Shown here piece by piece: positions 6,552 through 11,578 of a stretch of DNA of 11,578 nt. The stretch spans positions 1-11,578 of the forward strand of contig JAJTBK010000260.1 in NCBI GenBank assembly GCA_021286965.1. The letters run 5' to 3'. The number at the start of each line of letters is the position of its first letter. The first letter of the stretch is position 1. The stretch comes from Comamonadaceae bacterium. GTDB taxonomy: Bacteria > Pseudomonadota > Gammaproteobacteria > Burkholderiales > Burkholderiaceae_C. Both the position numbers and the translations under genes were made by a program. The notes beneath the pieces are model-generated. The model ran no database searches, was not told the origin of the DNA, and saw only the letters and a program-made list of their open reading frames with translations.

Positions 6552-7039
6552 GGCAGGGGCAGCTCCATGGCGCGCGCCGCTGCCGTTTGCTGGGCGCGGA
6601 ACGCTTCGAGCTGCGCACGCAGCGCCGGGTCGTGGTTGGCCAGCAGGGCGACGGCAAACAGCGCCGCGTTGGCCGCGCCGGCGGCGCCAATGGCGAAGGT
6701 GGCCACCGGCACGCCCTTGGGCATCTGCACGATGGAGTGCAGCGAATCGACCCCCTGCAGGTGGCGGCTGGCGACGGGCACGCCCAGCACCGGCACGGTG
6801 GTTTTGGCGGCGATCATGCCCGGCAGGTGGGCCGCGCCGCCCGCGCCGGCGATGATGGCCTGCAGGCCGCGCGCGGCGGCGCTCTCGGCGTAGGCAAACA
6901 TGTCGTCGGGCATCCGGTGCGCCGAGACGACCCGCGCCTCGTGGGTGATGCCGAATTGCCGCAGAATCTCGACTGCGTGCTGCATGGTCTCCCAATCGCT
7001 GGAAGAGCCCATGACGACGCCGATTTGTAGGGGTTTCAT
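6548..7039 (-). CDS. purE: N5-carboxyaminoimidazole ribonucleotide mutase
   Basis: Cytoplasmic enzyme that moves the carboxylate of N5-CAIR (made by PurK) to carbon, giving CAIR, the substrate of PurC. 163 residues, the usual size of class I PurE. Motifs: [14 protein letters not shown] (6-19), the substrate-binding loop SAHRMPDDM (39-47) with the catalytic His41 (equivalent to E. coli His45), and [11 protein letters not shown] (65-75) with His71. The presence of purK next door fits a class I, N5-CAIR-using enzyme rather than the animal-type AIR carboxylase. ATG at 7037-7039; no Shine-Dalgarno is visible in front of it. First gene of the leftward operon purE-purK-tsaC-SGNH-like, with the stop overlapping the purK start by four bases. 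Divergent from cnoX across a 105-base gap. Confidence 0.97.
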   Translation of the reverse strand: MKPLQIGVVMGSSSDWETMQHAVEILRQFGITHEARVVSAHRMPDDMFAYAESAAARGLQAIIAGAGGAAHLPGMIAAKTTVPVLGVPVASRHLQGVDSLHSIVQMPKGVPVATFAIGAAGAANAALFAVALLANHDPALRAQLEAFRAQQTAAARAMELPLP

Positions 7040-7144
7040 ATGCTGTGGGGGTGGCGCGCCGGTGCCGGCGCCCGCTGCCGGTAGTGGAACCCGCGATTTT
7101 ACTTTTCCGTGCCCTGCGCCGCGCTGTGACGAGGATTGCCCCCC
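7040..7144. promoter_or_regulatory. Divergent purE/cnoX intergenic region
   Basis: The only AT-rich patch is at 7096-7107. On the minus strand it reads TAAAATCG (the -10-like hexamer TAAAAT is at 7096-7101), the same octamer as the -10 candidate of purC, but I see no matching -35 box. Between it and purE lies GC-rich sequence with an inverted repeat, CCGGC (7065-7069) and GCCGG (7077-7081), which would sit in the purE leader. GAGG at 7131-7134 is the likely ribosome binding site of cnoX, ten bases before its ATG. No PurR-type box was recognised. Confidence 0.35.
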
Positions 7145-8041
7145 ATGATCGATGTGACCGTTGAAAATTTTGAAGCCGAGGTGATCGCCGCTTCCATGCA
7201 AGTGCCCGTGCTGGTGGACTTCTGGGCCCCCTGGTGCGGCCCGTGCAAGACGCTGGGCCCGGTGCTGGAAAAGCTCGAAGTGGCCTACGCCGGGCGCTTC
7301 AAGCTGGTGAAGATCGACTCCGACCAGGAGCAGCAGATTGCCGCCATGTTCGGCATCCGCAGCATTCCGACCTGCGTGCTGCTCATGAACGGCCAGCCGG
7401 TCGATGGCTTCATGGGCGCGCTGCCCGAGGGCCAGGTGCGCGCCTTCCTCGACAAGCACCTGCCCAGTGCCGAGGAGTTCGAGGCCGAAGAGGACGCCGC
7501 CGAGGCCGAGCAGGTGCTCGCTGCCGGCGATGTCGATGGCGCGCTCGAACGCCTGCAGCAGGCGGTGCTGACCGATCCGGCGAACGACGCCGCGCGTTTT
7601 GACTACATCAAGCTGCTGCTGCAAGAGGGGCGTGAGGACGATGCCAAGGTGGCCTTTGCACCGGTGATCGCCAAGGCCGCTGCCGACCGCCGCCTGGGGG
7701 CCTTGAAGGTTTGGCTGGATGCTCTTGATTTTGTAGCTGCTGGCGCTGATCTGGCGGCGCTGGAGGCACAAATTGCCGCCAATAAACGCGATTTTGCCGC
7801 CCGCTTTGGCCGTGCCCGCTGCCTGCTGGCGCAGCAGCACTGGACGCAGGCCATGGACGAGTTGCTGGAGATTTTGATGCGCGACAAGACCTGGAACGAA
7901 GAGGCGGCGCGCAAGACCTACATCGCCATCCTGGAGCTGATCGAGCCGCCGGCGGTGAAGGTGGCCGAGGGCCAGATCCCGCCGCAAGACCCGGTGGTGG
8001 CGACCTACCGCCGGCGCTTGTCGAGCGTGGTGCTCAGTTGA
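7145..8041 (+). CDS. cnoX: Chaperedoxin CnoX/YbbN: thioredoxin domain plus TPR domain, with an intact CGPC active site
   Basis: 298 residues. An N-terminal thioredoxin fold (1-110) has active site W30-C31-G-P-C34 and cis-Pro75 in RSIPTC. A helical C-terminal region (from about 118) has TPR-like repeats and ends with [20 protein letters not shown], characteristic of the YbbN/CnoX family. The protein is a cytoplasmic holdase that protects proteins from oxidative damage and hands clients to GroEL/DnaK. E. coli CnoX lacks a redox-active CxxC, whereas this one keeps it, so thiol reductase activity is plausible (inference). I chose ATG 7145 with GAGG ten bases upstream; the in-frame TTG at 7136 is too close to that site. 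Codons 193-211 (GCT CTT GAT TTT GTA ... CAA ATT) differ from their surroundings and match a palindromic repeat copy. Followed by the hairpin terminator at 8048-8071. Confidence 0.92.
   Translation: MIDVTVENFEAEVIAASMQVPVLVDFWAPWCGPCKTLGPVLEKLEVAYAGRFKLVKIDSDQEQQIAAMFGIRSIPTCVLLMNGQPVDGFMGALPEGQVRAFLDKHLPSAEEFEAEEDAAEAEQVLAAGDVDGALERLQQAVLTDPANDAARFDYIKLLLQEGREDDAKVAFAPVIAKAAADRRLGALKVWLDALDFVAAGADLAALEAQIAANKRDFAARFGRARCLLAQQHWTQAMDELLEILMRDKTWNEEAARKTYIAILELIEPPAVKVAEGQIPPQDPVVATYRRRLSSVVLS
7721..7774 (+). repeat. Palindromic repeat copy embedded in the cnoX coding sequence
   Basis: 54 bases, same length and layout as 5812-5865: GCTCTT, 8 bases, AGCTGCT (7735-7741), GGCGCTGATCTGGCGGCGCTGG, then AGGCACAAATT. 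Identity to the purK copy is 39 of 53 aligned positions by hand count. The inner inverted repeat is degraded. It is in the sense orientation of cnoX and encodes [18 protein letters not shown] in frame, inside the TPR region. Confidence 0.55.
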
Positions 8042-8047
8042 AAATGC

Positions 8048-8071
8048 AAAGGCCTCGAAAGAGGCCTTTTT
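8048..8071. terminator. Intrinsic terminator between cnoX and purC
   Basis: AAAGGCCTC (8048-8056), GAAA tetraloop, GAGGCCTTT (8061-8069), then further T: a 9-bp perfect stem closed by a GNRA loop. The T run favours stopping cnoX. The complementary strand has TTT then GCATTTT, so it probably also ends purC, which stops at 8091. Confidence 0.93.
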
Positions 8072-8090
8072 GTTCTGCCGATGCGGGTGC

Positions 8091-9008
8091 TCAGGCCGTC
8101 AGCCGTGCCAGCGCCTCGCGGTACTTGGCGGCGGTTTTGTCGATCACCGCTTGCGGCAGGCGCGGCGCCGGGGCGGTTTTGTCCCAGGGCTTGCCGTTCA
8201 CCTGCGCCTGCTCCAGCCAGTCGCGCACGAATTGCTTGTCGTAGCTCGGCGGGTTCTCGCCCCGGGCCAGGGCGTCGGCGTAGCCCTCGACGGGCCAGTA
8301 GCGCGAGCTGTCGGGCGTGAGCACCTCGTCCATCAGCACCAGCTCGCCGGCGTCGGTCAGGCCAAACTCAAACTTGGTGTCGGCAATGATCATGCCCTTG
8401 GTCAGGGCGATGGCGGCGGCCTCCTGGTACAGGCGGATGGAGATGTCGCGGATGCGCGCCGCCAGCTCCGGGCCAATGAGTTCGACCGTGCGCTCAAACG
8501 TGATGTTTTCGTCGTGCTCGCCCGCTTCGGCCTTGGCCGCGGGGGTGTAGATGGGCTGGGGCAGTTGGGCCGCGTTGGTCAGGCCGGCGGGCAGGGGCAC
8601 GCCGCAGACCGATTGCGTTTGCTGGTATTCCTTCCAGCCGCTGCCGGCGAGGTAGCCGCGCACCACGGCCTCGACCATGATGGGTTTCAAGCGGCGCACC
8701 AGCATGGAGCGGCCCTGCACCTGCGGCACTTCGGCGGCGCTGACCACGCTCTCGGGCGCATCGCCCGTCAAGTGATTGGGCACGATATGGCCGAGCTTGT
8801 CGAACCAGAACAGCGCCATTTGCGTCAGCAGCGCGCCCTTGCCGGGGATGGGCTCGCCCATGATGACGTCAAAGGCCGAGAGGCGGTCGCTGGCGACCAT
8901 CAGGATGCGATCCTCGCCCACGGCGTAGTTGTCGCGCACCTTGCCGCGTGCGAGCAGCGGCAGCGCGGTGAGGGCGGAGGTGTGCAGGGCGGTGGGAGAC
9001 TGGGTCAT
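8091..9008 (-). CDS. purC: Phosphoribosylaminoimidazole-succinocarboxamide synthase (SAICAR synthetase)
   Basis: Joins CAIR and aspartate with ATP to give SAICAR, the step directly after PurK/PurE. 305 residues, the long form shared with fungi and many proteobacteria rather than the ~240-residue E. coli form. Visible motifs: ARGKVRDNY (20-28, nucleotide binding), [12 protein letters not shown] (39-50), signature [18 protein letters not shown] (108-125), [11 protein letters not shown], and signature [10 protein letters not shown] (207-216) followed by [15 protein letters not shown]. The start ATG is at 9006-9008 with no purine-rich ribosome binding site; the N-terminal [13 protein letters not shown] fits relatives. 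It has its own candidate promoter (9054-9081), so it is transcribed separately from purEK although both point left. Confidence 0.97.
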   Translation of the reverse strand: MTQSPTALHTSALTALPLLARGKVRDNYAVGEDRILMVASDRLSAFDVIMGEPIPGKGALLTQMALFWFDKLGHIVPNHLTGDAPESVVSAAEVPQVQGRSMLVRRLKPIMVEAVVRGYLAGSGWKEYQQTQSVCGVPLPAGLTNAAQLPQPIYTPAAKAEAGEHDENITFERTVELIGPELAARIRDISIRLYQEAAAIALTKGMIIADTKFEFGLTDAGELVLMDEVLTPDSSRYWPVEGYADALARGENPPSYDKQFVRDWLEQAQVNGKPWDKTAPAPRLPQAVIDKTAAKYREALARLTA

Positions 9009-9053
9009 GGCGGGGGAAGAAGTTGCTGCAAGCGGCGCAGGGCCGTGGCCCCG

Positions 9054-9081
9054 ATTTTAGGTCGCCCGCCCCCAAAGCCAA
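9054..9081 (-). promoter_or_regulatory. Candidate sigma-70 type promoter of purC
   Basis: On the minus strand: TTGGCT (9076-9081), 16-base spacer, TAAAAT (9054-9059), four and five of six consensus matches. Predicted transcription start near 9047 gives a leader of about 38 bases. The octamer TAAAATCG recurs upstream of purE. Confidence 0.45.
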
Positions 9082-9152
9082 TCGATTGTGCCCGGCTTTC
9101 ATGAAGGTGACATCTGCGCCGGCATAACCCAGCGCGCTTTGCCAGTATCGGT

Positions 9153-9181
9153 TTGCCTTTGCCGGGGGCGGGGCGCATAGT
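9153..9181 (+). promoter_or_regulatory. Candidate sigma-70 type promoter of hpf
   Basis: TTGCCT (9153-9158), 17-base spacer, CATAGT (9176-9181), four of six matches at each box. The predicted start near 9188 would give a leader of about 76 bases. No sigma-54 (GG-N10-GC) site was found in the gap by eye. Confidence 0.3.
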
Positions 9182-9184
9182 GGG

Positions 9185-9207
9185 GCCAGCGTTTCACAGG
9201 CGCTGGC
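9185..9207 (+). promoter_or_regulatory. Leader hairpin upstream of hpf
   Basis: GCCAGCG (9185-9191), 9-base loop, CGCTGGC (9201-9207), a perfect 7-bp stem. It lies at the predicted 5' end of the hpf transcript and has no T run, so it is not a terminator. An mRNA-stability or regulatory role is inference. Confidence 0.3.
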
Positions 9208-9250
9208 GCCGGGTTCCACGGCTGCCAGCATGTGTTTCACCGACAGCCAC

Positions 9251-9256
9251 AGGAGG
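9251..9256 (+). promoter_or_regulatory. Consensus ribosome binding site of hpf
   Basis: AGGAGG, complete, seven bases before ATG 9264. It fixes the hpf start and rules out the longer in-frame extension from 9153. It is the strongest translation signal in the window. Confidence 0.9.
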
Positions 9257-9263
9257 CTTATTC

Positions 9264-9596
9264 ATGAATCTGACGATCAGCGGTCACCACCTCGAAGTCA
9301 CCCCCGCCCTGCGCGAATACGTCATGGCCAAGCTCGATCGCATCACGCGCCACTTCGACCAGGTGGTGGACGTGAAGGTACTGTTGTCCGTGGAGAAACA
9401 AAAGGAGAAGGAAAAGCGCCAGCGCGCCGAATGCAACGTGCGCGTCAAGGGCAGCGACTTGTTTGCCGAGAGCGCGCACTTCGATCTGTACGCCGCCGTC
9501 GATGAGTTGATGGACAAGCTCGACCGCATCGTCGTGCGCCACAAGAACAAGCTGCAGGATCACCAGGCCGACGCCTTGAAGCGCGCCTACGCCTGA
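9264..9596 (+). CDS. hpf: Ribosome hibernation promoting factor, short form (HPF/RaiA family)
   Basis: 110 residues, the short HPF class, which binds the 30S decoding region and promotes 100S ribosome dimers with RMF in stationary phase; betaproteobacteria often lack a clear RMF. The sequence starts [20 protein letters not shown] and shows the family's beta-alpha-beta-beta-beta-alpha pattern: two amphipathic helices (13-30 and ~76-94, [19 protein letters not shown]) flanking three strands. The basic segment [10 protein letters not shown] (45-54) and the C-terminal RHKNKLQDH fit contacts to rRNA. Start set by a perfect AGGAGG. In many proteobacteria hpf follows rpoN; here purC is the divergent neighbour. 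A terminator follows before ptsN, so ptsN probably has its own promoter. Confidence 0.95.
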   Translation: MNLTISGHHLEVTPALREYVMAKLDRITRHFDQVVDVKVLLSVEKQKEKEKRQRAECNVRVKGSDLFAESAHFDLYAAVDELMDKLDRIVVRHKNKLQDHQADALKRAYA

Positions 9597-9615
9597 GCTG
9601 CTGGGCCCGTCCCCG

Positions 9616-9640
9616 AGCCGCCTTGCCGGGCGGCTTTTTT
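9616..9640 (+). terminator. Intrinsic terminator of hpf
   Basis: GCCGCC (9617-9622), 6-base loop, GGCGGC (9629-9634), six T (9635-9640), with an extra A-T pair at the base. It lies 20 bases after the hpf stop. Confidence 0.92.
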
Positions 9641-9649
9641 GCGGCCCAA

Positions 9650-9670
9650 AGAAAACCCGTAGGGGTTTCT
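9650..9670. repeat. Inverted repeat in the hpf-ptsN gap
   Basis: AGAAA-A-CCC (9650-9658), loop GTA, GGG-G-TTTCT (9662-9670): eight pairs around one A/G mismatch. No T run follows. It lies upstream of ptsN, where an operator or mRNA structure is possible. No known binding-site consensus was recognised. Confidence 0.35.
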
Positions 9671-9696
9671 CCGCTGGCGCGATCGCATTACACTCT

Positions 9697-9709
9697 TTGC
9701 GCGGCGCAA
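9697..9709. repeat. Short perfect palindrome upstream of ptsN
   Basis: TTGCGC-G-GCGCAA, a perfect 6+6 inverted repeat with a single central base, 84 bases before ptsN. Could be an operator or chance; AT-flanked arms in a GC-rich gap make it somewhat more notable. Confidence 0.3.
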
Positions 9710-9792
9710 CAAAGGGTTACGCCACCGTGCCAGGGCTGCGTGGGGCATTGGTCGCGTCGCCACCTTCCGCCTGCATAATCACCGACACCACT

Positions 9793-10263
9793 ATGAACCG
9801 TCTTGCCTCCATTTTGCCGACCGCTCAGGTTCTCGTGCGCGTCGATGCCACCAGTAAAAAGCGTGCCTTCGAGGAGGCGGGCCTGTTGTTCGAGGGCCTG
9901 CACGGGCTCTCGCGCGCCCTCATCACCGACAGCCTGTTCGCGCGCGAACGCCTGGGCTCGACCGGCCTGGGCCACGGCGTGGCGATTCCGCACGGACGCA
10001 TCAAGGGCCTGAAGTCGCCCATGGCGGCGCTGTTCCAGCTGGCACAGCCGATTGGTTTTGACGCCCCCGACGAGCAGCCGGTGAGCCTGTTGATTTTTCT
10101 CCTCGTGCCCGAAGCCGCGACGCAAAAGCACCTGGAAATCCTGTCGGAAATTGCCGAGCTGCTCAGCGATGGCCCGCTGCGCGAGCGCATCAAGGCTTGC
10201 CAGGATGCGGCCGAGCTGCATGGCCTGATTGCCGACTGGCAATCGACCCAGACCGTCGTCTAG
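9793..10263 (+). CDS. ptsN: PTS IIA-like nitrogen-regulatory protein, EIIA-Ntr
   Basis: 156 residues, the usual EIIA-Ntr length. Cytoplasmic phosphocarrier at the end of the PtsP-NPr-EIIA-Ntr relay, which regulates K+ transport, phosphate sensing and other targets by its phosphorylation state. The phosphorylated residue is His67 in [15 protein letters not shown], the typical IIA(Fru)-type motif. [17 protein letters not shown] and [25 protein letters not shown] match the family. I chose ATG 9793 because orthologues start MNRLASILP; an in-frame GTG at 9727 would add 22 residues unlike the family. No Shine-Dalgarno is seen. A CATAAT box at 9774-9779 lies so close that transcripts starting from it would have a leader of about seven bases. 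hprK follows after 35 bases. Confidence 0.94.
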   Translation: MNRLASILPTAQVLVRVDATSKKRAFEEAGLLFEGLHGLSRALITDSLFARERLGSTGLGHGVAIPHGRIKGLKSPMAALFQLAQPIGFDAPDEQPVSLLIFLLVPEAATQKHLEILSEIAELLSDGPLRERIKACQDAAELHGLIADWQSTQTVV

Positions 10264-10298
10264 ACGCACCCATTCCCCCAGAGAAAGCGGCCCGCACA

Positions 10299-11249
10299 GT
10301 GAAACCCAACGCCGTCAGCGCCGACGTCCTGTTTGAAACCTTCCGCAGCGACCTGCGCTGGCAATGGGTGGCCGGCCTGGGCGCGAGCGAGCGCCGCTTT
10401 GACGAAGAGGCGGTGCGCAGCGCCCGCTCGGGCTCGGACCTGGTGGGGCACCTGAACTACATCCACCCCTACCGGGTGCAAATCATTGGCGAGCGCGAGA
10501 TCGCCTACCTCGGCAACGCCACGCCCGAGGATCGCCAGCGCCGCATTGCCCGCATCGTCACGCTCGAGCCGCCGGCGCTGGTGCTGGCCGACGGCCAGCA
10601 CGCCCCGGACGAGCTGGTGTCGATGTGCGAGCGCGCGCAGATTCCGCTGTTTGCGACGCAGGAGTCCTCGGCCTTCGTCATCGACGTGCTGCGCACCTAT
10701 CTGTCCAAGCACTTTGCCGACCGCAGCACCATGCACGGCGTGTTCATGGACATTCTCGGCCTGGGCGTGCTCATCACCGGCGAATCGGGCCTGGGCAAGA
10801 GTGAGCTGGGGCTCGAACTGATCTCGCGTGGCAACGGCCTGGTGGCCGACGATGCGGTCGATCTGTACCGCATCAACCAGAACACCATCGAGGGCAAATG
10901 CCCGGAGCTGCTGCAAAACCTGCTCGAGGTGCGCGGCATCGGCCTGCTCGACATCCGCGCCATCTTTGGCGAATCGGCCGTGCGCCGGCGGATGCGCCTC
11001 AAACTCATCGTGCACCTGGTGCGCAAAGAGACGCTCGAGCGCGAGTACGAACGCCTGCCCTACGAGCCGTTGACGCAGGACGTGCTGGGCGTGCCGGTGC
11101 TCAAGGTCGTGATCCAGGTGGTGGCCGGGCGCAACATCGCCGTGCTGGTGGAGGCGGCAGTGCGCAACACCATCTTGCAGCTGCGCGGCATCGACACCTA
11201 CCAGGAGTTCGTCGAACGCCACCGCCGGGCGATGGAGGGCGGCGGCTGA
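10299..11249 (+). CDS. hprK: HPr kinase/phosphorylase
   Basis: Bifunctional enzyme that phosphorylates a serine of HPr/NPr with ATP or pyrophosphate and reverses it by phosphorolysis. In proteobacteria it acts within the nitrogen-type PTS. 316 residues, the standard size. The N-terminal domain (1-~130) begins [15 protein letters not shown]. The C-terminal catalytic domain has the conserved His146 in [10 protein letters not shown], the P-loop GESGLGKS (161-168), VADDAVD with paired Asp, and the HprK signature [16 protein letters not shown] (209-224). The C-terminal helix ends [10 protein letters not shown]. Start is GTG at 10299, preceded by AGAGAAAG at moderate distance; the longer frame to 10197 overlaps ptsN. 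It is co-directional with ptsN. rapZ, often next, is absent: fur converges, with four bases between the stop codons. Confidence 0.96.
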   Translation: MKPNAVSADVLFETFRSDLRWQWVAGLGASERRFDEEAVRSARSGSDLVGHLNYIHPYRVQIIGEREIAYLGNATPEDRQRRIARIVTLEPPALVLADGQHAPDELVSMCERAQIPLFATQESSAFVIDVLRTYLSKHFADRSTMHGVFMDILGLGVLITGESGLGKSELGLELISRGNGLVADDAVDLYRINQNTIEGKCPELLQNLLEVRGIGLLDIRAIFGESAVRRRMRLKLIVHLVRKETLEREYERLPYEPLTQDVLGVPVLKVVIQVVAGRNIAVLVEAAVRNTILQLRGIDTYQEFVERHRRAMEGGG

Positions 11250-11253
11250 GCGC

Positions 11254-11578
11254 CTATTTTTTGGCGCAAGCCGCGCACTGGCCGTAGAGCGCCATGGCGT
11301 GGTCGTGCACCACCCAACCCTTGGCTTGGGCGATGGCCTGCTGGCGTTTTTCGATCTCGGGGTCGTAGAACTCTTCGACCTTGCCGCAGGCGGTGCAGAT
11401 GAAGTGGTCGTGGTGCTGGCCCTCGTTGAGCTCGTACACCGCCTTTCCGCTCTCGAAGTTGCTGCGCAGCAAGATGCCGGCCTGCTCGAACTGCGTGAGC
11501 ACGCGGTACACCGTGGCCAGGCCGATGTCCGAGCGCTCTTCGAGCAGGACGCGGAACACGTCTTCTGCCGTCATGTGG
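11254..11578 (-). CDS. fur: Ferric uptake regulator Fur (5' end outside window)
   Basis: Iron-responsive, dimeric DNA-binding repressor of iron uptake genes. The visible part is about 107 residues of a family usually ~140-150 long. The Met at 11572-11574 is internal (the frame continues as His-Met-Thr-Ala-Glu-Asp), so the N-terminal arm and first helices lie beyond the right edge. Visible: the recognition-helix segment [16 protein letters not shown], the metal ligands HHDH in [19 protein letters not shown], two Cys pairs CTAC and CAAC (structural zinc), and the late HDH motif before ALYGQC. It ends CAKK with TAG at 11254-11256. Convergent with hprK, four bases apart. A 5-bp inverted repeat around the stops has its T run in the loop and is not a convincing terminator. 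Confidence 0.96.
   Translation of the reverse strand, partial: HMTAEDVFRVLLEERSDIGLATVYRVLTQFEQAGILLRSNFESGKAVYELNEGQHHDHFICTACGKVEEFYDPEIEKRQQAIAQAKGWVVHDHAMALYGQCAACAKK

Noticed and set aside
9153..9263. N-terminal extension of hpf from an upstream in-frame start
   Set aside because: A perfect AGGAGG precedes ATG 9264, the family begins at MNLTISG, and the extension overlaps the promoter and leader hairpin.
9009..9263. Sigma-54 promoter in front of hpf, as expected from its link to nitrogen regulation
   Set aside because: No GG-N10-GC pair with acceptable flanks was found by eye; a sigma-70-like pair fits better.
11250..11267. Hairpin GCGCC/GGCGC between the hprK and fur stop codons as a terminator
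   Set aside because: The T-rich run is in the loop, not after the stem, and the stem is only five pairs.
11572..11578. ATG at 11572-11574 as the true start of fur
   Set aside because: It would remove the N-terminal arm and first DNA-binding helices. The codon before it continues the frame as His, matching the conserved His-Met-Thr/Ser-Ala-Glu-Asp segment of Fur.
1..11578. Mobile elements, CRISPR arrays, toxin-antitoxin or defence genes, tRNA or rRNA genes
   Set aside because: No transposase or integrase motifs, no regularly spaced repeats, no tRNA-like cloverleaf and no defence domains were seen in any of the genes.

Overview
The window is a GC-rich stretch of bacterial chromosome. It most resembles a betaproteobacterium of the order Burkholderiales, probably family Comamonadaceae (Acidovorax, Alicycliphilus, Diaphorobacter or Comamonas-like). 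This rests on the overall coding style, the hpf-ptsN-hprK group converging on fur, the 'long' 305-residue SAICAR synthase, and a short palindromic repeat that I recall as common in Comamonadaceae. The genus is inference. I see thirteen protein-coding genes, two of them cut by the window ends, and no rRNA, tRNA, insertion sequence, prophage or CRISPR array.

Layout. Bases 1-3307 (+) carry the end of a D-Ala-D-Ala carboxypeptidase (dacB), a lipoprotein SGNH/GDSL hydrolase and an OmpW-like outer-membrane barrel. A strong bidirectional terminator (3341-3376) separates these from a leftward cluster at 3392-7039. Read on the minus strand, that cluster is purE, purK, tsaC/sua5, then a second SGNH-family lipoprotein in which the Ser, Asn and His of the catalytic blocks are all replaced. 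cnoX/ybbN (thioredoxin plus TPR, +, 7145-8041) diverges from purE and converges on purC (-, 8091-9008), with a terminator between them. From 9264 rightward come hpf, ptsN and hprK. The end of fur (-) converges on hprK with only 4 bases between the stop codons.

How the genes relate. purE, purK and purC supply consecutive steps of de novo purine synthesis (AIR to N5-CAIR to CAIR to SAICAR). tsaC makes threonylcarbamoyl-AMP for the t6A tRNA modification and appears to be co-transcribed with purEK. hpf (ribosome hibernation), ptsN (EIIA-Ntr) and hprK (HPr kinase/phosphorylase) form the nitrogen-PTS regulatory group, here without rpoN next to hpf. dacB, the two SGNH lipoproteins and OmpW are cell-envelope proteins.

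Most of the window is ordinary housekeeping sequence, and I do not see a new multi-gene defence or mobile system. Two signals deserve a second look. One is the SGNH paralogue that appears catalytically dead, beside an intact relative. The other is a ~54-62 bp palindromic repeat embedded in frame inside purK, cnoX and probably tsaC, where it brings codons atypical of the surrounding sequence. No stretch over 300 bases lacks a gene; the longest gaps are 9009-9263 and 9597-9792, and their contents are described below.
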